NCBI GenBank assembly: GCA_934045075.1
Contig: OW203722.1
Coordinates: 18,948,986 to 19,012,985, forward strand
Direction of reading: 5' to 3'
From: Yponomeuta sedellus
Taxonomy: Eukaryota; Arthropoda; Insecta; Lepidoptera; Yponomeutidae
DNA length: 64,000 bases
Shown here: positions 20,041-29,646 of the stretch, in pieces
How the letters are laid out: each line of letters begins with the position of its first letter
Position numbering within the stretch: the first letter of the stretch is position 1
Made by a program: the position numbers and the translations under genes
The notes under the pieces: model-generated
What the model was told of the DNA's origin: nothing
The model's input: only the letters and a program-made list of their open reading frames with translations
Database searches by the model: none

Positions 20041-20089
20041 TGAAATCGCTATTTAAGAAAAAAAAAGTACGCAGATATTTACTATCGAA

Positions 20090-20345
20090 CCAAGCGATTG
20101 GAATCAATCACTTGAGTTAAGCAACAACATTTTTCCGAGCGCTCCCGTGCTTCGCAGGGCACGTTAAGCCATTGGTGCCGGCTGTCATGTAATGGCAGTC
20201 TTTAAGCCATGTCAAAGGCCTCATGGGCGGCTTGATAACTTCTGACAGTAAAGCCCGCCACTGTCTTACAATCCTCCACCAACCCGGACTTGGACCCAGT
20301 GGTGGTGTATGGCCTAACCTTACCCGTGCCCCAGCTGTGGGAAAT
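20090..20345 (+). mobile_element. SINE-A copy with internal deletion of the 5S-like box
   Basis: 'GATTGGAATCAATCACTTGA', 'GTTAAGCAACAAC' and then directly 'ATTTTTCCGAGCGC'. About 50 bases carrying the GGATGGGTGACCG block are deleted. The body continues to 'GGTGGTGTATGGCCTAACC', and the tail is replaced by a hairpin. Confidence 0.85.
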
Positions 20346-20385
20346 ACAAATCAACTCTTGTATTTCCCACAGCTGGGGCACGGGT
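20322..20385. repeat. Perfect 28-bp inverted repeat
   Basis: Arm 20322-20349 ('ACCCGTGCCCCAGCTGTGGG' then 'AAATACAA') is the exact complement of 20358-20385, with an 8-base loop. It is built from the SINE-A tail ('CCCGTGCCCCAGC'), so it arose by inverted copying of a SINE-A end. Confidence 0.92.
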
Positions 20386-21045
20386 CAATTCGAAGTCATT
20401 TGAATAAACTTAAACTCAGGGTTTTACCAATGAATTGTAGAAAAAGAACCGGTTAAGTGCGTTTCGGGCGAGGGGTTTCAGGATTTTATTGCACTAATTG
20501 TGTTTTGATATTTCGCAAACGGTTCTTTGAATCGAAATATTGTTATTATACACCCATAATATTTTTAAACGACCAACCGAAAGATACCCCACACTATGGG
20601 ATAGACGGAGAAAAATATGTGCAGGGTAGGTATCTTGAACGAAATAAACGTATGAGTGTGATATATTACCGAAATCCCGAATCAAAATTCCGAAACGGAA
20701 TTCCGACTGTATGTGGCCTCCCTAATTAGGTACAGTCGACCGCACATCAACTTTTACATTTTATTATTGTCACCCGTAACGCGTAACGGAGTATCAATGC
20801 ACTGATATAAAGAATGAAAGAATGTTGACTTTACCACCAGCACCATAAATGTTGGGCCGCGATTGATTTTAATTTAGTTTTTCGCTACAAACATTGTAAG
20901 CCAGTCATGTACGTTTGGCAGATTAGCATGTCCCCACATGTCCCAAATCGTTTACTTATTAAAGTTTTAGATGTCTTTGCGAGTTTTTTTTTTGGTATAT
21001 GTAAATTTGGTATAATTATGTAGAATATAATCATGTGGGTACAGC
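20386..21045. other. Unrecognised; 90-codon frame at 20457-20729
   Basis: The frame is free of low complexity (it contains FYCTNC and YRNPESK) but matches nothing I know. It has no splice sites or neighbours that would support a gene. Confidence 0.3.
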
Positions 21046-21049
21046 GATA

Positions 21050-21292
21050 TCATTCCGATGTAAAATCTAACTGCAAAGTGGGTACTCGGGGCTGCAAGTG
21101 ATGCAAATTACTTCAGCCAGATGTTGCTGCCTGTACGTAATACAGAGTATTGTAAAGAGGTTCGAAATTTCACCGATGCCGGTGAGTCGCCCATTAGCTC
21201 AGTTGGGAGAGCGCTGGCACGGTTAGCCAGAGTTCGCAGGTTCGAGTCCCGGCATGGGTGGAATTTTTAGCCTCTAAACAGGTTTGTATAAT
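21050..21292 (+). mobile_element. SINE-B copy
   Basis: 'CATTCCGATGTAAAATCTAA', 'CTCGGGGCTGCAAGTGATGC', 'GCCAGATGTTGCTGCCTGTA', 'TTAGCTCAGTTGGGAGAGCG', 'GCAGGTTCGAGTCCCGGC', 'AGCCTCTAAACAGGTTTG'. It shares 'GGGAGAGCGCTGGCACGGTT' with the 6340 copy, so these two form a subfamily. Confidence 0.88.
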
Positions 21293-21711
21293 ATGTAAAT
21301 TTGTTAATTTTACATGTGTAAATTTGTATATTTTATATCTAAATTTTCCCATTTGTAAATATTCAATAAGCGTTGAAATAAGCCTTAAGTAAATTACAGA
21401 GCGCTCTTAGGAAGTGGCATAAGCTTGTAATACAGGCACTTTACTTTTAAATGGCGAACTTGCTTCTGCCAATGAGTTTTGTGTTGAAGGCAACTCCGGC
21501 GATTAGGCTGAAGGGTCTCCATATTGTGTTTGCGAAGCTTGCATGTGTTGAGGCCATTAGCATTTACATCAACGGTTTACGTGTTCGAAGGTTTTACTTT
21601 TCTAATAACATAATCGTGATAAAACTTTCAGGTGCCTAAAACGCTTAAGTAAAAAACATTGCAGGAGTAAAATAACCACTAATATTAGCTATAATTAAAA
21701 TCACCATCATC
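21293..21711. other. No recognised element
   Basis: Begins with an ATGTAAATTTGTA-type tandem patch (21290-21350). The 62-codon frame at 21451-21639 is not recognised. Confidence 0.35.
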
Positions 21712-21800
21712 ATAATCAGCCGGTATCAGTACACTGCTGGTCATAGGCCTCTCCCAAGACATACCACTGAGCCCGATCTTCGGCTCTCCTCTTCCAATCA
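21712..21800 (-). mobile_element. RTE-like 3' remnant, array-free sister
   Basis: 'ATCATCATAATCAGCCGGTA', 'TACACTGCTGGTCATAGGCC', 'TCTCCCAAGACATACCACTG', 'AGCCCGATCTTCGGCTCTCC'. This is the state from which the 15.9-kb minisatellite can be derived. Confidence 0.7.
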
Positions 21801-21832
21801 CTGAATAATTGAAATAAAAATCAGATAGAATA

Positions 21833-21900
21833 TTTTAAAAACCTATTTAGAGGCTAAAAATTCCATCCATGCCGGGATTCGAACCCGCGACCTCTAACTG
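21833..21900 (-). mobile_element. SINE-B 3' fragment, inverted partner
   Basis: Tail and B-box complement only ('CTATTTAGAGGCTAAAAATT', 'CCGGGATTCGAACCCGCGAC'). It joins a plus-strand copy directly at 21901. Confidence 0.8.
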
Positions 21901-22085
21901 GGCTGAAGAGGTTCGAAATCACTGATGCCGGTTAGTCGCCCATTAGCTCATTTGGAAAGAGCGCTGGCACGGATAGCCAGAGGTCGCGGGTTCGAATACC
22001 GGCATGGGTGGAATTTTTAGCCTCTAAATTGGTTTTTAAAATTTTCCTTAGCACGGGGTAGTGCATTAAAAATAAAAATAGTATA
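21901..22085 (+). mobile_element. SINE-B copy
   Basis: 'GAAGAGGTTCGAAATCACTG', 'TTAGCTCATTTGGAAAGAGC', 'GGGTTCGAATACCGGC', 'TAGTGCATTAAAAATAAAAA'. Head-to-head with the preceding fragment; the inverted arrangement lacks the outer head. Confidence 0.85.
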
Positions 22086-22400
22086 ATCGAGTGGGTACAA
22101 CGATGTCATTCCGATGTAAAAACCTAACTGCAAAGTAGTCGGGGCTGTAAGTGATGCAATCTACTTCGGCCAGATGTCGCTGCCTGTACATAATACAGAG
22201 AATAGTGTAAAAGAGGTTCGAAATTTCACTGATGCCGGTGAGTCGCCCATTGGCTCAGTTGGATAGAGCGCTGGCACGGATAGCCGAATTTTATTTAGAG
22301 TTCGCAGGTTCGATACCCGGCATGGGTGGAATTTTTAGCCTCTAAATAGGTTTTTAAAATTGTCCTTAGCACGGGTTAGTGCATTAAAAATAGTATAGTT
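22086..22400 (+). mobile_element. SINE-B copy, near full length
   Basis: Directly follows the previous copy: 'GAGTGGGTACAACGATGTCA', 'AAGTGATGCAATCTACTTCG', 'TTGGCTCAGTTGGATAGAGC', then an insertion in the anticodon/variable region ('GAATTTTATTTAGAG') before 'GCAGGTTCGATACCCGGC' and the full tail. Confidence 0.88.
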
Positions 22401-22489
22401 ATTTATAAGTCAAATGTTTCACGATACGAATAAAACTTATATTTTAAGATAAGTATTAGTTCCATTGTGAAAATCTAAATTATATCCCC

Positions 22490-22765
22490 TGCAGTCATGC
22501 GGTTCGAGAACCTTGTCCGACATGTCGGACCACGAAAAATTTTGATTCCTTTCTAAAAATCTTGATAATCCGACATGTCGGACACATGTCGGCTATCAAG
22601 ATTTTTTATTCCACTTAGTTCGACCATCGGACCAAGAGGATATTTAAAATTCCTCTTGTTTCGATCCGCGAACCACGAGGATTTTTAAAATTATACTTTT
22701 TTTGCCCCTCGAACAACGAGGATCATTAAATTTCTCTCGGTTCGACCTACAAACTACGAGGATTG
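22490..22765 (+). mobile_element. Repeat R6 with CCGACATGTCGG palindromes, copy a
   Basis: Contains 'CCGACATGTCGG' at 22517 and 22570 and a hairpin 'AAAATCTTGATA...TATCAAGATTTT' around the second. Three blocks of the form 'TTCGA...ACGAGGAT' follow. The inverted relative is at 51700-51930. Ends are uncertain. Confidence 0.6.
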
Positions 22766-22879
22766 CAATGTAAATTATAACACAGAAAATGTAATAACAA
22801 ACAATTTCTTTTTCCCACGACGAGCACCGTGAATTAGTCTAATCGTTGTTATATACATCGTCGTGAGTACTTTGTTTCA

Positions 22880-23515
22880 AAAAACTTTTATAACTTTATC
22901 ATCAGTACCGTATGCTCTATAAAAAGAAATTAGGAGATCGTATTATGAACATTATACGAAAAGAAAAGACTAGACATGCATACAGAAACTAATTGCTCCA
23001 TAAGCCTTGCAGCCGCGAATCCGAACACCCTGCCGTTGCAACTTTATTATCCGTACCGCAGGCTCTATAAAACGAATATAGGAGACCGTACATTGTTTTT
23101 AAAAAATATTCCAAGGTTAGGATTACATTGCTATGAAAACACGAGACCCTGGCAACCGCGAATCCGAAAGCTCTGCCGTTCTTACTCCATTATCATTACG
23201 TATGTTCCTTAAAAAGAAATATGTCTATGAAAACAAGAGACTATCTGACGCCTACAAAAACTAATCGCAACGTAACCCTGGCAACCGCGATTCCGAAAGC
23301 CCGGCCGTTGTGACTTCATTATCCGTACCGCAGGCTCTAAAAAAGAAATAACGAGATCGTATTTTGTTTCTAAAAAAATATTTCGAAATTAGAATGAAAC
23401 TTCTATGAAAACAAAAGACTATCTGACGCCTACAGCAACTAATCGCACCGTAACCCTGCCAACCGTGATTCGGAAAGCCCTGCCGTTGTAACTTCATTAT
23501 CTGTACCGCAGCCGC
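22880..23515. repeat. Imperfect long tandem repeat, 4-5 units
   Basis: The block 'GCAACCGCGAATCCGAAAG' plus 'CTGCCGTTGTAACTTCATTA' plus 'TCCGTACCGCAGGCTCT' recurs at about 23011, 23151, 23281 and 23459, with an older relative near 22890. Spacing varies from 130 to 178 because units carry deletions. Open frames on both strands (22976-23212 +, 23261-23497 -) follow the repeat. Confidence 0.8.
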
Positions 23516-23687
23516 CCCACCTGCTCCAATTTAACGCACAATAAAAGTGTCGCTCGCCCGTTGTTTTCCATGATGATGAGAGATGCGGAATAGCATTGTG
23601 CAGCGGGCGGGCGGGTTTTCCTATCACACCTATTCCAATTTTATTTAGATTACCTACACAGAGACAGCGCTTTAAAAGGGGACTTGA

Positions 23688-24010
23688 GTGGCTCGTTAGT
23701 CTAGTGGTACCACGTCTGACATCCATGTCGGATATCGTAGGTTCAGTCCTAGTGGAGGCCGCTGTATGTTTGTATAAATGAATGAATAACCATTTATTGC
23801 CAACAAAGAATATCATACACTTATAAACTTAGATACTAAATTACTTTGAATAAATAAATTAATAATAAATAATTAAATTACTAAATGCCCTCCGCCTGGG
23901 TGTATTTCTATGTTTGTGATAACCTTGCTTGGTTACGATGGCAGGGGGTAACCTAGTTTAGGACCAGGAAGCCGTTTGCGCCATCTCACGGTGGTACCGT
24001 AGTAGGTCAT
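23688..24010 (+). mobile_element. SINE-F (tRNA-like), interrupted
   Basis: tRNA-like head 'GCTCGTTAGTCTAGTGGTAC' (A box) and 'GTAGGTTCAGTCCTAG' (B box), then 'GGCCGCTGTATGTTTGTATA'. An A/T-rich LINE-tail-like patch (23776-23884) intervenes before the matching tail 'TTCTATGTTTGTGAT' to 'ACCTAGTTTAGGACCAGGAA'. The relative at 51938-52112 has the tail without the interruption. Confidence 0.6.
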
Positions 24011-24116
24011 AGGACTCGGATGGCAATGACTGAGCTAAGCCATGATATCTGGCTCAGTTACCCACTAATTGTCATACTACCTGAGGGTATAAAAGGTTTC
24101 GCAATCTATTGTTACC

Positions 24117-25445
24117 AACCAGGATCGCATAACGAACACGGCGCTCCGGCACCTCCCGCAACGCTCAATTGCGGTCGTGACGCGCCTGTTCAATGGCATC
24201 CTGCGCACCGGTCACTTTCCACAAACGTGGAAAACTGGCCTGGTCATCCTCTTGCCCAAGCCGGGCAAGAATCCACAGAAGCCCGAAAGCTACCGGCCCA
24301 TCACGCTGCTGAGTACCCTCTCGAAGGTGTTCGAAAAGCTCCTGCTGCATCACCTGCTCCCGCACGTCCAGCCTCGTCCGGAACAGTTCGGGTTCCGGCC
24401 TGAGCACTCGACGACGCTTCAGCTCACCAGGGTACTGCACGACATGACGGTGCGCCTCAACAAAAAGGAGTGCACCGTTGCAGTACTCCTGGATATGGAG
24501 AAGGCGTTTGACAGGGTATGGCATGAGGGGTTGCTGTACAAACTGTCGACGTCCGCTGCCCCTCGACGTCTCACCGCGGTCGTGGCCTCGTTCCTGAGGG
24601 ATCGCCGCTTCAGAGTGGCGGTGGAGGACGCCGTGTCCGAGGAGCGCCACATCCTTGCCGGCGTCCCCCAGGGAAGCTGCCTGTCCCCAGCCTGTTACGC
24701 CCGATACACCGACGACATACCAGTCCCGGAGGGCGTCCAATTGGCGCTATACGCCGACGACGCCGCCTACCTGGCGTCGTCCATGTCACCTAAGCACGCT
24801 GCAACCAAGATGCAGCGTGCCCTCGACGCTCTCCCCGACTGGCTGAAGAAGTGGCGTTTGTCGGTCAATGTCGGGAAGACACAGGCCATGCTGACAGGCC
24901 GCTGCCACCCGCCGCCGCCGCTCCGGCTGCACGGGCGGGTCATCGAGTGGCAGAACCAAGTGAAATACCTGGGGGTCACCATCGACCGTGGACTAACGAT
25001 GGCTGCGCACGCCAGCGCAGTCGTCAACCAGGTGAAGGTGGCGCGCGCGAAGCTGCGTCCAATCTTCACCTCCCGCCTCCCTCTGCGAGCGAAGCTCGGG
25101 GTCTACAAGACCTATGTCAGGCCCCGCCTCACGTACGCTGCGCCGGCATGGTTCGCGCTTGTCTCGGAGTCGAATAAGAAGCGGCTCCGAGCCCAGGAGA
25201 ACCTCTCCCTACGCACCATCGTCGGCGCACCTCGCTACGTGAGGAATGCGACGATCGCGAGGGACCTCAAGTGGGAGGAGCTGGACGCTTTCGTGGCGCG
25301 GCTGGCGACCGATATGTTCGCGCGTGCGGACCGGTCGCAGCTGCAGCACCTGCGCGGGCTGGCGCCACTGCACGCGCGACCGCCCGACAGCCGCGCCAAG
25401 CGCGTCCCCCGAAGCCTGGTCGAGTCCACGGCCAACTCGGTCTAA
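24117..25445 (+). pseudogene. Jockey-clade LINE reverse transcriptase, 5'-truncated
   Basis: Reverse transcriptase that would copy the element's RNA onto nicked target DNA. The frame is open from about 24093 to a TAA at 25443. Homology starts near 24117 (DRITNTALRHLPQRS) and has no Met there, so this is a truncated insertion. Fingers/palm motifs in order: SYRPITLLS, PEQFGFRPEHST, LLDMEKAFDRVW (first catalytic Asp), AGVPQGSCLSP, LYADDAAYL (YADD at 24750-24761), then the thumb motif YLGVTIDRGLTM and a C-terminal region to LVESTANSV. The clade is judged from GVPQGSCLSP and the thumb motif. ORF1 and the endonuclease are absent. The frame is GC-rich, unlike its surroundings, and has no stops, so the insertion is young. 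It lies 302 bp before the RAG1-like gene on the same strand. Confidence 0.9.
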
Positions 25446-25746
25446 AGAAGACCACCTGCGACCCCTAGTGAAGACCACCGCCTGGAAGGCCACCCATTGA
25501 CCTGTCCGTAGCCGCGGACAGCGGTAGATCCCTCGGGAAGAGGGCCACGCCCTGACCCCGACCCTCCACTTTCCCCAGGGGGAAGTGTGAGAAGACCGCG
25601 AGATGATGTTCCCAACATTCCTTTTTCGGCATCCGAAGTGAACACAAGTAATTAGTCATCAACCTGTTATCACCAAGTGCTTTAATTAGCCCAAGACGCG
25701 ACGCGTGTGTTTAAGTTCCAACTAGTCTGTGACCTGCTATTTTACA
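25446..25746 (+). other. Jockey 3' UTR and 5' flank of the RAG1-like gene
   Basis: GC-rich sequence continues to about 25600 ('CTTTCCCCAGGGGGAAGTG' is a hairpin) and is probably the LINE 3' UTR. Composition changes near 25620-25640. The next ~100 bases should hold the RAG1-like gene's promoter or 5' UTR. I searched here for a Transib-like CAC(A/T)(A/G)TG terminus and found none convincing. Confidence 0.5.
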
Positions 25747-28057
25747 ATGGAATTTGAAGTCACAGGTATGTATTATTAATTTACTTTACTATTTTGCCTT
25801 TTCCTTCTACATTTTTTTTTTAAATAGAGTGCTACGCCAACGTGGCATTTTTTATGTATTTATGTCTGTATATTTTTTACGTTGAAGCTTTTACTTATGT
25901 TTGTACCTACTTGTACCATTCAATTTGGTATAGAAATATGGGTTACAATGTCTACTACTAGGCCTCTCCAAATTTAGCTGCGTCATGCTGCGTCTGTAAG
26001 GTGCAGCCAGGTGCTACGCCGCGCGCCTGAACGCGTAGCAGGCGCGTAGCACTTGCTACGAAACATGTATCTATTTTGATCCGCTTTTAACGTATTTTTA
26101 TTTTGTTTTAGGTACTAGTATTAAGTGTTCTTTCAAAAGAATGCTTGTACTAGATACTTGGCTGTCTATTAAAGACAGCAAATCTGAACTGGAGCGTTGG
26201 CATCGAGTTTTTCGAGACCTAATACAATTGCTGCCTGATGTTGAGAATTACATTGCTGATGACTTGGAAAAAAGAGTTACTAAAGTTTGTACAAGATTGG
26301 TAGCAATTTGGAAGCAAGTCACGCGCAACCATTCTCGCATGGTCTCTAAGTACGGAGACTGGCTGAACGAAATTGAAGTTTGCGTTCTGCCAACTTGTGC
26401 AACAGTAGGGAGCCACAACACCCAACGGCCAGCAGCAGAAGCTTCGACAAGCACCCAACAGCACCAGCACAGGAAGGACTTTGAGGAATGTAGCAAGAGA
26501 TCAAAACGCCGCAGGCTTGCAGAGTTAAGTAAAGTAGACAGTTCTGCGATAAATTCTTTGTTGGACGATTCTAGTCTATCTAACGCCGCTGCATCTTTAA
26601 ATTTCAGCACTGACGAAGTCTTGTCTCTTATAAATGAGACAAAACTGACTAAACATCAGTATCTTTTGGTGAAAGACTTCGTTAATGCAAAATCACCTAA
26701 TGCATTACCATCTTATCAAAAAGTGTTAGAAGCTAAGAAGCGGTGCTATCCATCGCAAGAGTTTATCACGGAATCATCTGCTGAAGTAGAATTACAATCA
26801 TTGTTAGATCATACTGCTTGCCGGATACTAGAATCCCAAAAACCCGTTTTGAATAATATTGACCCTAATAAAGAATTTGTTTTGATTGGAAAATGGGGTT
26901 TCGATGGGAGTACGGGGCACAGCGAATATAAACAGATTTTTGGAGATTCTGGTATCGATGATGATGGCAGTATGTTTGTTACTTCATATTGTCCTCTTCA
27001 ATTGGTTTGTAAGTCCAATACCTCCGACCCAGATCAAATAGTTTGGAAAAATCCGCGCCCTTCTTCCACCAGGTATTGTAGGCCTATTCGATTCCAATTT
27101 GCCAAAGAATCCAAATACCTTTCTGTGCAAGAAGAAGCTTATTTCAAGACTAAAATTGATAGTTTACAACCGACTTCTTTCACTCACGGTGAATATGAAA
27201 TAAAAGTGCAGCATTCTTTACAATTAACCATGGTTGATGGTAAAGTGTGCAGTGCTCTGAGCGATACATCTTGTAGTAGATGTTATATTTGTGGTTCAAC
27301 TCCAAAAGAGATGAATGACATTGATAAATCGCTGAGCAAAACTGCAGATAGTGGTACCTATCAATTTGGACTATCTCCTCTTCACTCGTATATCCGATTC
27401 TTCGAATATTTAATTCACGTTTCTTATAGATTAGACATAAAGAAATGGCAGGTACGTTCTTCAGACGAAAAAGCTCTTCTTGCACAAAAAAAACAACATG
27501 TGCAGCAACAGTTTAGGCAGAAACTTGGTCTAATAGTCGACAAACCGCGAAGTGGAGGAAGTGGCACATCTAACGACGGAAACACTGCCAGAAAGTTTTT
27601 TTCTAACTCAGCGGTTTCAGCGGAAATTACTGGATTAGATAAAATCCTTATTGACAGATGTCATAATCTGCTGCAGTGTCTTTCGTCGGGATACAAAATT
27701 AATAACGCCACTTTTAAAGAGTATTCTCTAGAAACAGCACGTAAACTTGTTGCTACCTATCCATGGTACAACTTGCCATCGTCTGTACATAAGGTCCTCA
27801 TTCATGGGTCGGAAGTAATTGAACACGCATTATTGTCAATAGGTGAGCTTTCGGAAGAGGCCGCCGAATCTTGCAATAAATTAATCAAACTCTTCAGGCG
27901 TGACAACACGAGGAAAATGTCTCGGGTTGTCACAAACACCGACTTGATACATAGACTTCTCCTTAATTCGGATCCTTATATTTCTAGTTTAAGAAGGTTA
28001 CCACAGAAGAAGAAGTCTATTCTATCAAAAGAAGTATTAAATTTGTTGTCGGTTTAG
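25747..28057 (+). CDS. RAG1/Transib-superfamily recombinase, two coding exons
   Basis: Predicted DDE recombinase that would cut and paste DNA between terminal repeats; a 654-residue nuclear protein. Exon 1 is 25747-25765 (MEFEVT plus the first base of a Gly codon) and exon 2 is 26112-28057, joined in frame. Catalytic residues in spliced numbering: D271 (WGFDGSTGHSEYKQ, codon at 26903), D382 (MVDGKV, 27236) and E592 (SEEAAESCNK, 27866). D-D spacing is 111, against 108 in RAG1 (D600/D708). Zinc-site residues: C397 and C400 (CYIC, right after the second Asp, as in RAG1) and H566/H571 (VHKVLIH). Other blocks: YQKVLEAKKRCYP (208-220), VWKNPRPSS, KWQVR, LIVDKPRSGG, a basic KRSKRRR near 135-141 (likely nuclear signal) and a Ser/Thr/Gln-rich linker before it. 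There are no stops or frameshifts. The family call is firm. Whether it is an active transposon gene or domesticated is open. Confidence 0.92.
25766..26111 (+). other. Phase-1 intron of the RAG1-like gene
   Basis: Donor CAG|GTATGT at 25766 and acceptor 'TTTTATTTTGTTTTAG' ending at 26111. The 29 bases from 26112 to the internal ATG at 26141 plus one exon-1 base make ten whole codons without a stop, so splicing adds 16 residues (MEFEVTGTSIKCSFKR). The intron contains an inverted 'GTGCTACGCC'/'GGCGCGTAGCAC' pair (26011-26052) and another 'GTGCTACGCC' at 25832. Confidence 0.75.
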
Positions 28058-28340
28058 GAAAAAATGTAAAAAATAAGATAGGTATTTATGTTATTTTTTA
28101 CATAACTCCTATTATGTAAATATAATATTTTTTGTCCAATTGTGTGTTTGTACTTAGATGTTAGTTAAGTATTTACTTTATTTGTAATATAAAATGTAAA
28201 TAGTAAGGTTTAATAGTTATTAAGTTGCAAACCTTCTTTTAAGTGTAATAAAAATGCATAATTTTGTAAATAAAATAAGCTTTTTAAGATTATTTTGTTT
28301 TTTTTTATTGTGTTATGGCTTAAAGTATTACAAAACACCA
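28058..28340 (+). terminator. 3' UTR and poly(A) signals of the RAG1-like gene
   Basis: Very AT-rich. AATAAA at 28247-28252 and again at 28269-28274, followed by a T-rich tract with GTG ('TTTTTTATTGTGTTATGG'). No Transib-type terminal repeat matching the 5' flank was seen here. Confidence 0.65.
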
Positions 28341-28399
28341 TAATAATAATAATCAGCTATGACAACGACAGTCATTATTATCGCGAAACCCTATGACCG

Positions 28400-28612
28400 C
28401 TACTCTTAGGGCGTGGAACCAGTGATCTGTCCTGTAATGGCAGTCATTAAACCATGTCAGATAGGCGGTTTGATAACTTCTGGCAGTCTAACACTGTCTT
28501 ACAATCCTCCACTAACCCAGACTTCAACCTGAAGTGGAGTACGGCTTAACCTTTCTGCGACGCAGGAAGAGATCCGTGCCCCAGCAGTGGGGACATACAA
28601 AGGGTTGATACC
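28400..28612 (+). mobile_element. SINE-A, 3' two thirds
   Basis: 'GGCAGTCATTAAACCATGTC', 'GGCGGTTTGATAACTTCTGG', 'AATCCTCCACTAACCCAGAC', 'GCAGTGGGGACATACAAAGG'. The 5S-like head is missing. Confidence 0.75.
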
Positions 28613-28974
28613 AAATAAATTATGTTACTTTAATATCTTATGAACAAACAATAATATTTAGGGATTCATGAGGATCGCGCATCGTGACCTTGGTAAATAG
28701 TTAAGCAAATATGTAACGTACTTACTTAAACAGCATATTGAAAACGAGCGACTTCATCCTACAACAATTGATTTGTAGTTAGGCTGTCACCACTCGACGT
28801 CATTTTGTTCTAAATTGGGCTACAATTAAATTTAATATGTCAGAAACAACGACTAACGACGGAATAACGACTTAGTAAACGTTTTAACTATAATAAAATA
28901 GCATGAAACTTATTTAGACGTTGGAGCCCTTCGTGAATTTAAGGGATATTTGTAGGCAATTATATTATTAGGGC

Positions 28975-29350
28975 CGATCCAATCTCATATTATGTTTGTG
29001 TGTCAGAGTGCTTAGTGCGAGTTTGACAGATCCAATCGAATAACTTTACTACCTCGATAATCGAGCATTGAGTAGTGAGTATGAGTAAGTTAACCGTTCA
29101 AACTGGCAAAACGCTGTCACAATACAACTCGCACTCGCGTTTATTCGTGTTTTGGCTGGTAAACGTGTTCACTTCTCAACGTAAAAAACCATTACAACTC
29201 GCACTCAGCAATTTTAATTTCCATACTTGTCGCTAGGTGGCGCTTCCTCGATGCCATAGAAATATGAGTTTACGTTAACGCGATCGAGTACTAGTTAAAA
29301 AACTCGCACTAGCACTCAGAGTGCTTCCTAATCGAATTGCCATGTTTCCT
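28975..29350. mobile_element. Possible degenerate inverted-repeat element
   Basis: 'AGAGTGCTTAGTGCGAGTTT' near 29007 faces 'AACTCGCACTAGCACTCAG' near 29300. Further 'CAACTCGCACTC' motifs lie between. It could be an old MITE or nested copies. Ends are not defined. Confidence 0.4.
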
Positions 29351-29509
29351 AAAACAACAGGACGCTTACTAGCGCCACCAATGGAAAATAAAATATAACT
29401 TATTTTATAATACGTTTTTAAAGTTATTAATTGCAATCATGGAGTCTTATACTTATAGGTTGTATCTATCGTATTAGATTTTAGAGGACTTGAGAAAAGA
29501 TGCTCAGAG

Positions 29510-29640
29510 TGGAGTTTTTTTTCTTTTTCTCCACTACACTACGGCCCGAAGGCAGCGGCTTTCACTTTCATGTTACATTGTACTTTGACATTCAGCTAAC
29601 AAAATGTAAATTCTTTACGTTGAAATAAATTGAATTGAAT
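29510..29640 (+). mobile_element. LINE-like 3' end
   Basis: 'CTCCACTACACTACGGCCCG', 'AGGCAGCGGCTTTCACTTTC' and the tail 'GAAATAAATTGAATTGAAT'. Its reverse complement is at 8890-9000. Confidence 0.55.
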
Positions 29641-29646
29641 TTATGT

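Noticed and set aside
20457..20729. Possible small Cys-containing protein
   Set aside because: No family recognised, no signal peptide, no repeats, no neighbouring exon; kept only as a note.
24165..24740. 191-codon minus frame and other frames within 24.1-25.6 kb
   Set aside because: Shadows of the GC-rich jockey reverse transcriptase frame.
27387..27410. LSPLHSYIR motif as the site of the second catalytic Asp (suggesting loss of the triad)
   Set aside because: I first aligned RAG1 D708 here. In RAG1 that Asp lies 19 residues before the CxxC zinc pair, so the true counterpart is the Asp of MVDGKV, 18 residues before the CYIC cysteine. The triad is intact.
28058..28340. 'TTTTATTGTG' as a Transib 3' terminus
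   Set aside because: The complement starts CACAATAAAA, but nothing similar is found on the 5' side and no 5-bp duplication is seen.
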